The position numbers and the translations under genes were made by a program. Source: Vibrio intestinalis (GTDB lineage: Bacteria; Pseudomonadota; Gammaproteobacteria; Enterobacterales; Vibrionaceae). Taken from it: 64,000 bases of DNA. Positions 29,052 through 37,826 of the stretch are shown piece after piece. Position 1 is the first letter of the stretch, and the number at the start of each line of letters is the position of its first letter. The notes under the pieces are model-generated. The model ran no database searches. It saw only the letters and a program-made list of their open reading frames with translations, and had not been told where the DNA came from. The DNA lies in the NCBI RefSeq assembly GCF_025195085.2, contig NZ_JANAVY020000003.1, positions 248,001 through 312,000 of the forward strand, read 5' to 3'.

Positions 29052-31859
29052 TTAATCCTGAAGCACTTCGCACTCTGGGCAGGCTTCTAAAAATGCCTGC
29101 GGCACACGCAATTTGTGATAGTGCGAGCCATAATCCTCATCCAGTCCAGGACGAGTGGCACGGCGAAAGTCCAGCTTCTTCAGCCAAGGCATCTTCAATA
29201 ACACCTTGGGAAATTCACGGAAGTGGTTAAAGGAGAGATCCAGCTCCTCAAGCTGGGTGAACTTAGTCATTGCGCTCGGCAGGGAGTCCAACATATTGTG
29301 GGCTAAGCTTAAGCTGGTGATCTCGGTAAATTGATCGGCACCTTTTGGCAGCGTACTCAATAGGCAGTTGCCCAGATCCAGACGACGAATAGTGCGCCCG
29401 CTGGCCAACTCCTTTGGAATCTCAATTTTCACTGCGCCCAGTAGGTTATCTCTATTGAGATAGAACATCGGATGCCAGTGCAAGTTAATCTGGGATTCCC
29501 TGTTCCAGAACTCCTGAATCTGATCCATACCCATGCCTCGACGCCAGTTAAGACAATCACCCTCAACCAGTGATTCCAGCATCGACAAACGCAGCTCAGC
29601 TGGGGTCTTTTGCAGCATCACGTAAATAAGGCCTTCGCCATAACGCCTAAAGAATAGCTGCGCAAACTCCATGCACAGCACATCGCCCCACTTTCTGCGC
29701 TGCTTCTTAAGCTTATCGACCATCACGCCCTGCCCCTTATGGTTGCCATAATCGTCGAGGCCGCGGCAGTTGTGAAACAGGATGCGATCGTTCACCGCCA
29801 GTTGGAAGGCTTCATCCCCCATGCCCGCCAGCAGATGTTTGATCTGCTTACGAAAGCCATTGTCGGCGGTAGTTTTCAAAATCAGGAACAGCGGCAGGCG
29901 CATCGCTTCGGTCACCCCGCCCTGTTCCAACATCTGTACGGCAACCTTGTGGGACGCTTCATCGGGAGAGGCCAACATCTCCAATACACTGGCCTCCATC
30001 GATTCGCCGCCCTGCTGCTGCAGAAACTTAGGCGCGTTGGCTTCGAAGCACTGCTGCAGCACCGAATCATCAATGATGGCGTGGCGCTCAAGATCGAAAC
30101 TCTCGGTGTTCTTAGGTGCGCTGCCTAGCAAAATGTGAGTGACCTTATCATCCAATTTCTTGCTGAGGCTAAAGCCCACCTCCTCGGCTTTGGCTTTAAG
30201 CTCCGTTGCTTTAAAGCCACTGCGCCCAGAAACAAACAAAATACTGTCGGCGCCAAAAGGTCGCTGCTGCTGATTGTGCTGAGCCAACTGGCTTAGCCAC
30301 GCTTTGTGCTGTGCCTTAAAGCGGTTGTACTTAGCCGCCATCATCGTCAAATGGAAATTAGCCGGCATCGATGGCAGCTCAGCGGGCTTATACACAGGAG
30401 CCAAGATATTCAGGTAGCCCAAAGACTCCTCATCATTTAAGTGAGAGCGCTTTAAGATCTGCCACTCCGCCGCCAATTTTTCACTGCTGATGTCCAGTTT
30501 CAACTCCGCATTTAAGTTGATCCAGGCGGGATCAAACTGCTTCAGTTCGATGTCTAGACGAAGCGATTTTAGAGCGGGAATGGTGACTAAGTCCTTCTGA
30601 TCTGGCAATGATGCTTGCTGATGACGCCAAGGCTGAATCCACACGTCAGCAAGAGCCGTCATCTGGCTCATATCCCCCAGTCGAGGCAAGGTAACTGACA
30701 GTAAATTAAGACGCTCAATGGTGCTACTGCTCAGTACCGACGTCGGTAACTGCTCCAGTTCTCCCCCTCGCAGGGTCAAGCTGGTAAGCATCGGCAGTTC
30801 AGGCATCTGCGACACTTTGCCCTTTAGTAAAAAATTACAATCGTTCAGTTTCGGGCTGTGAGCCAACCAATCCAGTTGCTCGCCGTTTAAGCCACAAATC
30901 CACGCTCTGCTCAGCTCTGGCAGTATCAGCTCATTAGCTTTCTCTAGCGCCCCACTGACATTGCTGTAATTAAAATCCTCCACCATCATTCCATGAGGTA
31001 GCAGCAGTCCTGGGATCTGGGTCTGTTCGCACTTAAGTTCCAACTTAGTAGCTCGAGTTAGCTTGGAAAACAACGCCGGAGGCAAGGGCGGTGTCGGCTC
31101 AGTTAAGGTCAGAGTGAGTCGATTCAACTCCTTAAGTTCACCGAGAAGATCCTCCGCAAGCTCAGCGGAGCCCAAATTCAGAGTTAACTGGTTTAGGCTT
31201 TGGTTGGCACCCAAGATAGAGCCGGGCAGTTTTCCGACACAATGGGCATCTAAGGTGAACTCTTGCAGTGAGCTTGGCAAACACAGCTGATTCACAGAAA
31301 GAGCCGTCGGGCCATCATCATAGTAATCCAGTTGCCCCAGAACTACGGAGGTCAGTTGGCTGTTCTCAAGATCACAACTGAGCGCACTCACCTGAGACTC
31401 CAGCCCCACCTTAAGTACCTTCAAAGAGGATTGGTCACTGATGGCAACCTTAACGCTGGACTGGTAGAGGCGCACTGTCAGATCGGTTAATTTAGGCAGG
31501 CTTGAGAGCAGCACCAGATCCTCATCTCGGCATTGGCTCAGTTTCAGTTTTTCCAAATTGGCCAGGTGCTCCGGATTGACGTTCTCCAAGTTCACCGACA
31601 GCTTATCGCGACTTCGAGTCGGCATTTCCAGTTCAGACAAGTTGGGGAACTGCTGGAAAAACTCCGCATTGATCTCTTTGCGACCACCCACGCGGCCAAG
31701 ATCCTCAAAGGTCAGCTTACGAAGTCGAGGGAAGGCTCGGCTGAGCTGCTGCCAGCTCTCCATCGGCTCATCACTGTCATACAACAAATGCTCGACATCA
31801 AGGTGTACCGATTCCAACAGGGAGTCGTGATTGTAATCTTCCAGTTCCACACTCAGCAT
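29052..31859 (-). CDS. LRR-BRCT-LRR protein B (935 aa, function unknown)
   Basis: Paralogue of protein A, with the same order: divergent N-terminal LRRs (about 40-440), a BRCT-like domain near 537-603 (GRSGFKATELKAKAEEVGF, VTHILLGSAPK, AIIDDSVLQQCF), a HEAT-like helical stretch (about 620-690) and C-terminal LRRs (about 823-900, LEELDLSFNHFREFP). It is the first gene of the two-gene minus-strand operon. A near-perfect SD, TAAGGAGG, lies four bases before the ATG, which points to strong translation. It is divergent from the VWA-MoxR pair across a 387-nt region. No enzymatic motif seen; function unknown. Confidence 0.85.
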   Translation of the reverse strand: MLSVELEDYNHDSLLESVHLDVEHLLYDSDEPMESWQQLSRAFPRLRKLTFEDLGRVGGRKEINAEFFQQFPNLSELEMPTRSRDKLSVNLENVNPEHLANLEKLKLSQCRDEDLVLLSSLPKLTDLTVRLYQSSVKVAISDQSSLKVLKVGLESQVSALSCDLENSQLTSVVLGQLDYYDDGPTALSVNQLCLPSSLQEFTLDAHCVGKLPGSILGANQSLNQLTLNLGSAELAEDLLGELKELNRLTLTLTEPTPPLPPALFSKLTRATKLELKCEQTQIPGLLLPHGMMVEDFNYSNVSGALEKANELILPELSRAWICGLNGEQLDWLAHSPKLNDCNFLLKGKVSQMPELPMLTSLTLRGGELEQLPTSVLSSSTIERLNLLSVTLPRLGDMSQMTALADVWIQPWRHQQASLPDQKDLVTIPALKSLRLDIELKQFDPAWINLNAELKLDISSEKLAAEWQILKRSHLNDEESLGYLNILAPVYKPAELPSMPANFHLTMMAAKYNRFKAQHKAWLSQLAQHNQQQRPFGADSILFVSGRSGFKATELKAKAEEVGFSLSKKLDDKVTHILLGSAPKNTESFDLERHAIIDDSVLQQCFEANAPKFLQQQGGESMEASVLEMLASPDEASHKVAVQMLEQGGVTEAMRLPLFLILKTTADNGFRKQIKHLLAGMGDEAFQLAVNDRILFHNCRGLDDYGNHKGQGVMVDKLKKQRRKWGDVLCMEFAQLFFRRYGEGLIYVMLQKTPAELRLSMLESLVEGDCLNWRRGMGMDQIQEFWNRESQINLHWHPMFYLNRDNLLGAVKIEIPKELASGRTIRRLDLGNCLLSTLPKGADQFTEITSLSLAHNMLDSLPSAMTKFTQLEELDLSFNHFREFPKVLLKMPWLKKLDFRRATRPGLDEDYGSHYHKLRVPQAFLEACPECEVLQD

Positions 31860-32246
31860 GGAGCCTCCTTACGGTTCTGTTCTGGTTGGGGACGCGACAA
31901 AGGCACGGCAACAAGGGTGACCAACGAGAATCACCTCTAAAATTCGATTAGGTTCAACTTCAAAAAGCTGGATGGCTGCAGAAATTGATTCGCTCAGTCG
32001 AGCATGGTGGATAGGTTTCCAGATGGGTACTGCGAGGTTTCGTCTTTGTACGGTTACTGCGCGTACCGGGCTTTACGTTAAATCACCATACATAGGTTTC
32101 AACGAAATGCTCCTAAAACTCTTACTATTAAACTCGAACGTGGATTGACCACCCGAGCATTATATGGATAATTCACGTTAAATCATATAGTTAATCTGGA
32201 TTACGCTATAAACACCACCAATCTGTCACGAATCCTAGTCAAACTG
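31860..32246. promoter_or_regulatory. Divergent control region of the LRR-BRCT / VWA-MoxR cassette
   Basis: A 387-nt region between the two divergent operons. An 11-nt direct repeat ACGTTAAATCA occurs at 32075-32085 and 32175-32185, exactly 100 nt apart (about ten helical turns would be 105 nt). A second shorter repeat, ATAGGTTTC, occurs at 32011 and 32092. No regulator gene is encoded in the cassette, so a host factor would have to bind. Confidence 0.55.
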
Positions 32247-33437
32247 ATGCTCAATGAGCCCTTTTACGGCCATTATCTGAGTAGTTTTCATAAGGCTACC
32301 CTAGAGCAAGGTGACGAAGGAACCGCTCCTCTTGAGATAAAACTCAAAGAAAACAGTAACATTCAGTTCATATGCCACTTTGCACCTTGGGGCGCATTGA
32401 GCGAATCTCAACAACTGGGGGCACTAAAACATGAAGCCCTGCACTTAGTATTAGGGCATCCCTTCGGCCGCCACCAATACGCAGACTCAGCCCGTTTTGA
32501 TCTGGCGGCTGATCTGGTGGTGAATCAATATCTCAACCCTGACCAATTGGCCCCAAATGCCCCAAATCTCGAACTGGTAAACCAGTGGCTGACGGGACTA
32601 GGCCATCCAGAGTTAGAGCCCCATCGCGAACTGGGCTACTACTACCAAAGACTGCCCCAAAACAACCAATTCACGGGCAGTCAAGGCTTTGATGGCGCAG
32701 GACTAGGGCACCAAAGCTGGAACGCACTAGGCCAGCTCGATGAAGCCCATCGCTCTCTGGTGAGTCAGCAGCTAGACAGTAAGCTGGAGGAAAGCGCTCA
32801 ACGCACCGAGCAGGTAAACGCCAGAGCGCGAGGCCTTTTGCCCGCCAGCGTACTGGAAGCGCTTGCCCAGGCTATTGCTCGTCGTCGCCCTACAGTTAAC
32901 TGGCGACGCCTACTAAAGCTGTTCGCCTCTAGCGCTCGGCGCACCTCAGTAAAAAATACCCTACGACGACCTTCGAAACGCTACGGTACCACTCCCGGAA
33001 CCCGCATTCAGCCTCATCAACACATTCTGGTCGCCATAGATACTTCTGCAAGTGTCGATGACCAACAGCTCAAGCGTTTTTTTGAGGAGCTACACCATAT
33101 CTGGCGTGTCGGCGCCGAACTCACCATCGTTGAATGCGATACCGAGATCAAAAGTCAATACCGTTACCGAGGCGAACCACCAAAAGCGATCAGTGGACGC
33201 GGAGGCACTTGCTTTGACGCCCCCATTGAAATGGCCAATCGACTGCGGGTTGATGCCACCATCTACTTCACCGATGGTGAAGCGCCGCCGCCGGAGATTT
33301 CGGCGCGGGCGCCTATTCTGTGGTTGATTCACAACGACAGAACTTCGATAAAAAACACACCTCTTCGCCAATGCGGTCGGGTGATCCCCATGGCCGATAC
33401 CAATACCAGCACCGAAACCAGCACGAGACATTCATGA
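32247..33437 (+). CDS. DUF2201-like metallopeptidase/VWA protein
   Basis: A 396-residue protein. The N-terminal part has a zinc-peptidase motif HEALH at 62-66 (LKHEALHLVLGH). The C-terminal part is VWA-like, with MIDAS residues DTSAS (D265, S267, S269), T321 in GGTCFD and D343 in FTDGE. This is the plan of DUF2201 proteins (putative metallopeptidase plus VWA-like domain), which are commonly encoded beside MoxR ATPases. It overlaps the MoxR gene by four bases (ATGA), so the two are translationally coupled. Whether it cleaves peptides is not known. An Arg-rich segment lies between the two domains. Confidence 0.88.
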   Translation: MLNEPFYGHYLSSFHKATLEQGDEGTAPLEIKLKENSNIQFICHFAPWGALSESQQLGALKHEALHLVLGHPFGRHQYADSARFDLAADLVVNQYLNPDQLAPNAPNLELVNQWLTGLGHPELEPHRELGYYYQRLPQNNQFTGSQGFDGAGLGHQSWNALGQLDEAHRSLVSQQLDSKLEESAQRTEQVNARARGLLPASVLEALAQAIARRRPTVNWRRLLKLFASSARRTSVKNTLRRPSKRYGTTPGTRIQPHQHILVAIDTSASVDDQQLKRFFEELHHIWRVGAELTIVECDTEIKSQYRYRGEPPKAISGRGGTCFDAPIEMANRLRVDATIYFTDGEAPPPEISARAPILWLIHNDRTSIKNTPLRQCGRVIPMADTNTSTETSTRHS

Positions 33438-34540
33438 CACACAGCCACAACTACAGCTACTACGGTTTAACCTGCCAAGCGCCGGAAGTACGCAGCTTCA
33501 TCGAACATCTGCTACCTAAATCAGGTCAACGCAGCGTTCCTGTCTGCATCTGGGGCCGTCACGGCATAGGTAAAACCCAGATGGTGGAGCAAATCGCCAA
33601 AGAGAGAGAAATGCAGTGGCGCACCATTGCTCCAGCTCAGTTTGAGGAAATGGGGGATCTGTTGGGGATGCCTCAGGTAACCCAAAATGAACAGGGAGAA
33701 AACGTAACTCAATTTGCCGCTCCCCACTGGGTTCCGACCGAACCCGGCCCAGGTATCCTACTGATTGATGATGTTAACCGCGCCGACGAGCGCATCCTTC
33801 GAGGCATCATGCAGCTGCTGCAAAACCATGAGCTCATCAGCTGGGCGCTGCCTGAAGGCTGGCAAATTGTGCTTACCGCAAACCCAGATGGTGGCGACTA
33901 TTCAGTCACACCAATGGACGACGCCATGCTGACCCGCATGATGCACATCACCATGGAGTTTGATGCGAGAGCGTGGGCATTGTGGGCAGAAGGTGCCAAC
34001 ATCGACCCTAGAGGCATCGACTTTGTGTTGACCTACCCTGAGCTGGTCAGCGGCGAGCGCACCACCCCTCGCTCTCTGGTACAGTTCTTCCAAGCCATTG
34101 CAGCAATTGAGGATCTCAAGTTGCAGCTGCCACTAGTGAACATTCTGGCTCGCTCCTGTTTGGATGAGACCACCTGCGCCGCCTTCATCGCCTTTGTGGA
34201 GCAGAACCTGAGTAAGCTGGTTTCGCCTCAGGCTATGGTGGATGCCAAATCCTTCGATAAGGAGATCGCTCCACAAATTGAGCGCATCGCCGGCGGTGCC
34301 GCACCACGAATCGACATTCTGGCCACCCTGTGTACCCGCCTCCACCACTACCTGAAAGTCAGTGGCGTTAAACTCAAACCGGCTCAAATTGGTAATATAC
34401 AGGCGTTTCTTAAGCTGGGCTTCCTACCAAACGATCTGCGTCTTGGACTGATGCAGGATCTAATGAACAGCGGTAATGCTTCGGTGAAAGGGGTATTAGC
34501 AGATGCGGAACTGGCTAAGCTGTTCCTAAGTAACTCTTAA
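33434..34540 (+). CDS. MoxR-family AAA+ ATPase
   Basis: A 368-residue AAA+ ATPase. Walker A GRHGIGKT (41-48), Walker B LLIDD (109-113) and sensor-1 TANP (148-151) are intact, and the arginine-finger stretch is in the following helix. MoxR ATPases work as chaperones that remodel or load metals into VWA partners; the partner is the gene just upstream. Start ATG 33434 overlaps the VWA stop in an ATGA; the frame itself extends back to 33320, but that start would lie inside the VWA gene. The gene is followed by its own strong terminator. Confidence 0.9.
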   Translation: MTHSHNYSYYGLTCQAPEVRSFIEHLLPKSGQRSVPVCIWGRHGIGKTQMVEQIAKEREMQWRTIAPAQFEEMGDLLGMPQVTQNEQGENVTQFAAPHWVPTEPGPGILLIDDVNRADERILRGIMQLLQNHELISWALPEGWQIVLTANPDGGDYSVTPMDDAMLTRMMHITMEFDARAWALWAEGANIDPRGIDFVLTYPELVSGERTTPRSLVQFFQAIAAIEDLKLQLPLVNILARSCLDETTCAAFIAFVEQNLSKLVSPQAMVDAKSFDKEIAPQIERIAGGAAPRIDILATLCTRLHHYLKVSGVKLKPAQIGNIQAFLKLGFLPNDLRLGLMQDLMNSGNASVKGVLADAELAKLFLSNS

Positions 34541-34566
34541 CCTTATTACCCCTTCCCCAAAGAAAA

Positions 34567-34604
34567 AATGCCAGTTCGCTAAGCGAACTGGCATTTTTGT
34601 TTGA
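34567..34604 (+). terminator. Terminator after the MoxR gene
   Basis: AAATGCCAGTTCGC-TAA-GCGAACTGGCATTT followed by TTG: a 14-bp perfect stem with A- and T-runs on both sides. It closes the cassette on the right. Confidence 0.93.
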
Positions 34605-34678
34605 AGCGATTGATCACTTACTCTTTCAGCAAGGATATAACAAATAGAACTGTCAAATCATAAGTTTCAGATACAAAA

Positions 34679-34700
34679 AAGGGGCATATAGCCCCTTTTA
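34679..34700 (-). terminator. Terminator after rpsO
   Basis: Minus-strand GGGGC-TATAT-GCCCC followed by six T, 28 nt beyond the rpsO stop. In E. coli the corresponding terminator separates rpsO from pnp. Confidence 0.9.
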
Positions 34701-34726
34701 AACAAACTGTTCTATGCAGCCGCTGA

Positions 34727-34996
34727 TTAGCGACGTAGGCCTAGACGCTTGATTAGGTCTTGGTAACGCTCTAGGTTCTTACCTTTAAGGTAATCTAGAA
34801 GCTTACGACGACGAGAAACCATACGTAGAAGACCACGACGGCTGTGGTGATCGCCTTTGTGTGCTTTGAAGTGACCTTGTAGGTGGTTGATAGAAGCTGT
34901 AAGTAGAGCTACTTGAACTTCTGGTGAACCAGTGTCGCCTTCGCCTTGTGCGTATTCTGCAACGATTGCTGCTTTAGTTTCTGCATTCAGAGACAT
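34727..34996 (-). CDS. rpsO: 30S ribosomal protein S15
   Basis: An 89-residue ribosomal protein beginning [20 protein letters not shown], with the family pattern [20 protein letters not shown]. It binds 16S rRNA helices 20-22 early in 30S assembly. Full length and intact. SD AGGAGAG is present. In E. coli S15 represses its own mRNA via a leader pseudoknot. It is no longer adjacent to truB or pnp, although it has an excellent promoter of its own. Confidence 0.98.
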   Translation of the reverse strand: MSLNAETKAAIVAEYAQGEGDTGSPEVQVALLTASINHLQGHFKAHKGDHHSRRGLLRMVSRRRKLLDYLKGKNLERYQDLIKRLGLRR

Positions 34997-35069
34997 AATT
35001 CTCTCCTAATAAGAGTAGGTTTAAAGTTGTAGCAGCCGATCTCTGATTCAGCCGCTACGCGAAGCGCGG

Positions 35070-35098
35070 ATTATATGAGATGTATAACGCTTAAGCAA
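35070..35098 (-). promoter_or_regulatory. rpsO promoter
   Basis: Minus strand TTGCTT - 17 nt - TATAAT, the best sigma-70 match in the window, about 70 nt upstream of the rpsO start. It makes rpsO independent of truB. Confidence 0.82.
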
Positions 35099-35240
35099 GC
35101 TGTTTCCAGTTCGACGATTTCTGGTACACTTAGCAACAATGCAAACTACCCCAAATAGTTGAAGTGACCACTCATTAAATTTATGAAAGTGCGCCTCAAC
35201 GCTCTGGGGATAGACCTATCTGATATATACAGGACTCACT

Positions 35241-35939
35241 ATGAAAATCGGCATCATTGGTGCAATGGAACAAGAAGTTTCCATCCTTAAACAAGCTATC
35301 GAAAACTGCCACGAAGAGAAAAAAGCAGGTTGTACTTTCTTCTCTGGTCAACTAAATGGTGTTGACGTTGTTCTGCTTCAATCAGGTATTGGTAAAGTGG
35401 CGGCTGCAGTCGGCACAACAATCTTACTGAACGAATACCAACCTGATGTGGTCATTAACACAGGTTCTGCGGGCGGTTTTGATTCAAGCCTAAACCTTGG
35501 TGATGTGGTTATCTCTACCGAAGTTCGTCACCACGATGCAGACGTAACCGCATTTGGTTACGAAATGGGTCAAATGGCTCAGCAACCAGCCGCTTTCATG
35601 GCTGACGCCAACCTAATGGATGTGGCAGAAAAAGCCCTATCGCAAATGGAAGATAAACACGCGGTACGCGGCCTTATCTGTACTGGCGATGCGTTTGTTT
35701 GTACTGCTGAACGCCAAGCGTTTATTCGTAAGCACTTCCCATCTGTTATTGCAGTAGAAATGGAAGCATCGGCGATTGCACAAACATGTCACCAGTTCCA
35801 AGTACCATTTGTTGTGGTACGCGCAATTTCTGACGTAGCGGACAAAGAAGCGAGCATGAGCTTTGATGAGTTCCTACCTCTTGCAGCGAAGAGCTCATCA
35901 GAAATGGTGTTCAAGATGGTTGAACTGTTGAAGGCATAA
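35241..35939 (+). CDS. mtnN: 5'-methylthioadenosine/S-adenosylhomocysteine nucleosidase
   Basis: A 232-residue nucleosidase (Pfs) that removes adenine from MTA and S-adenosylhomocysteine, feeding methionine salvage and the LuxS pathway to AI-2. Hallmarks: MEQEV (catalytic Glu12), [19 protein letters not shown] (substrate-binding Met-Glu), and [11 protein letters not shown] with catalytic Asp. The SD AGGACTC lies before ATG 35241. The downstream cbiB starts within 13 nt of its stop. Confidence 0.97.
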   Translation: MKIGIIGAMEQEVSILKQAIENCHEEKKAGCTFFSGQLNGVDVVLLQSGIGKVAAAVGTTILLNEYQPDVVINTGSAGGFDSSLNLGDVVISTEVRHHDADVTAFGYEMGQMAQQPAAFMADANLMDVAEKALSQMEDKHAVRGLICTGDAFVCTAERQAFIRKHFPSVIAVEMEASAIAQTCHQFQVPFVVVRAISDVADKEASMSFDEFLPLAAKSSSEMVFKMVELLKA

Positions 35940-35951
35940 TTGCTCACGCTC

Positions 35952-36905
35952 ATGGACGAACTATTTCATCAGTTTTATGCAAACGGCGCGCTCCTCGCAC
36001 TTTGGGGCGCGCTACTTTGCCAAGCGATTCTGCCCTTCCCTCGCGAAGCCCATCCGGCCATCTTATGGCATAAATTTGCAGAGCTATTAGCAAGCAAAGT
36101 AAATAACAATAACAGTTATTCTCAGAGCCTGCTTTCTGGTTCGTTAGCTTGGTTGCTCATGCTAGCGCCTATGCTCGCAGTGCTAATCGCATTAAAAACA
36201 CTCGTTTGGCAGCCGGTATTATTCGAGCTCGCATTTCTTATTCTCGCTTTAGATTGGCGAAATACTGAAAAATTTGCCAATCAATTTGGTCAACTGCTTG
36301 CCAAAGAAGATAAACAAGCGGCCAAGCAACTGATTAATCCGCTTATTAACCGCTCAACGGAAACCCTCTCTTTGATGGGGCTAGGCAAAGCAGCAACAGA
36401 AACCGTGATCATGAGTTACAGCCGTAACGTCATTGGTGTGCTGTTTTGGTATGCCATTGGCGGTGGTATTGGCGCCTTTATGTATCGAATGACGATAGAG
36501 CTTGCTCGCGCTTGGTCACCTTCGCGTCAAAGGTTCAGCCCATTTGGTATTCCAGCGATTCGCGCTTTAGCCGTACTTGATTTCATTCCGTTGCGACTGT
36601 TTGCCCTAATGCTGCTAATTGGTCAACGCAGCAACGCAACCATGCAGTTGCTAAAACAACAGGCCGCATCATGGCCTTTACCCGGCCCTTCTTGGGTTCT
36701 GGTTACTGTCGGCAGTAAACTGGAGCTATCCCTATGCGGCCCTGCCATTTATGACGGCAAAAAAAGCGTGCGTGCAAAGTTAGGCGGACGCATTGCTCCA
36801 TCCGCCATTCACTTAGATCAAACCCGTAAATTATTACTTAGCCGCATTTGGGTTTGGCTCGCGCTACAAAGCCTTATCATGGGCTTCATCTATCAAGGAT
36901 TGTAA
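35952..36905 (+). CDS. CbiB/CobD-like cobalamin biosynthesis membrane protein
   Basis: A 317-residue inner-membrane protein of the CbiB family, which joins aminopropanol phosphate to adenosylcobyric acid in cobamide synthesis. About five hydrophobic segments, with LALDWRNTEKFANQF and the GGGIGAFMYRM region resembling the family. Start ATG 35952 (MDELFHQFYANG) is preferred to TTG 35940. The neighbour btuF supports a role in corrinoid salvage. It is shorter in conserved residues than typical CbiB, so a divergent function is possible. Confidence 0.78.
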   Translation: MDELFHQFYANGALLALWGALLCQAILPFPREAHPAILWHKFAELLASKVNNNNSYSQSLLSGSLAWLLMLAPMLAVLIALKTLVWQPVLFELAFLILALDWRNTEKFANQFGQLLAKEDKQAAKQLINPLINRSTETLSLMGLGKAATETVIMSYSRNVIGVLFWYAIGGGIGAFMYRMTIELARAWSPSRQRFSPFGIPAIRALAVLDFIPLRLFALMLLIGQRSNATMQLLKQQAASWPLPGPSWVLVTVGSKLELSLCGPAIYDGKKSVRAKLGGRIAPSAIHLDQTRKLLLSRIWVWLALQSLIMGFIYQGL

Positions 36906-37729
36906 TGTTCCGTTTTTCTCTTCTGCTACTCAGCAGTTTGATTTCTTTTACTTCATTGGCGCAATCGTTTGAGCGAGTCATCAGCCTCGCACCCTCCGCC
37001 ACTGAACTGGCCTTTGCCGCTGGGCTTGGTGATAAACTGATTGCGGTCAGCGATCGCAGTGACTACCCACCAGTCGCGAATCAATTGGAAAAAATCGCCA
37101 ACTACAAAGGCATCAATGTTGAGCGTATCATCGCTTTGCAACCCGATTTAATCATTGCTTGGCCATCGGGTAACCCTCCACGAGAATTAGAAAAATTACG
37201 TCAATTCGGTTTTAATATGTATGAAACCAACACCCATTCACTAGAAGATATAGCCCGCAATATCGAAGATCTAAGTCAGTTCGCCGATGACCCAAGCCAA
37301 GGCCAACAAGCAGCAACCCAATTTCGCCAACAGCTATTAGCACTCAAGCAGCGTTACCACACAGATAACAAAGTCAGCTACTTCTATCAGTTAAGTGAAA
37401 AACCAATCATTACCGTCGCTCAGGGGAAATGGCCTAGCGAAGTATTCAGCTTTTGTGGTGGTGAAAACATCTTTGAAAAAGCCGCGGCCCCTTACCCTCA
37501 AGTAGGACAAGAGCAGGTGCTACTGGCAAACCCAGAAGTGATATTTACTTCTCGCCACGCGATTGAAAACAACACCATGTGGCAACCATGGCATGAGCAA
37601 TTACAAGCGCTACAAAATGAGCACGTCTGGACGTTAACCTCTGACTGGTTGAACCGCCCAACACCGCGAACGGTGCGCGCCATTGAGCAAGTTTGTGAGC
37701 ACTTCGAAAATGTGAGAAAAAACCGTTAA
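36905..37729 (+). CDS. btuF: Vitamin B12 periplasmic binding protein BtuF
   Basis: A 274-residue substrate-binding protein for the BtuCD vitamin B12 importer. A signal peptide (MFRFSLLLLSSLISFTSLA, cleavage near AQS) is followed by the two-lobed PBP fold with RVISLAPSATELAFAAG, the family N-terminus. The start ATG 36905 overlaps the cbiB stop in TAATG. BtuC and BtuD are not in the window. No B12 riboswitch was seen upstream. Confidence 0.92.
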   Translation: MFRFSLLLLSSLISFTSLAQSFERVISLAPSATELAFAAGLGDKLIAVSDRSDYPPVANQLEKIANYKGINVERIIALQPDLIIAWPSGNPPRELEKLRQFGFNMYETNTHSLEDIARNIEDLSQFADDPSQGQQAATQFRQQLLALKQRYHTDNKVSYFYQLSEKPIITVAQGKWPSEVFSFCGGENIFEKAAAPYPQVGQEQVLLANPEVIFTSRHAIENNTMWQPWHEQLQALQNEHVWTLTSDWLNRPTPRTVRAIEQVCEHFENVRKNR

Positions 37730-37826
37730 CGGAACTCGATTTTATTCCGTACTATGCCTCGCCGAGCAAACGTTACCTGCTCGGTGAAAAAATCAACAGC
37801 TAACAACAAGATGAGAACTTAGTGAC

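Noticed and set aside
26187..34540. Cassette as a prophage or transposon
   Set aside because: No structural phage gene, transposase, integrase or terminal inverted repeat was seen.
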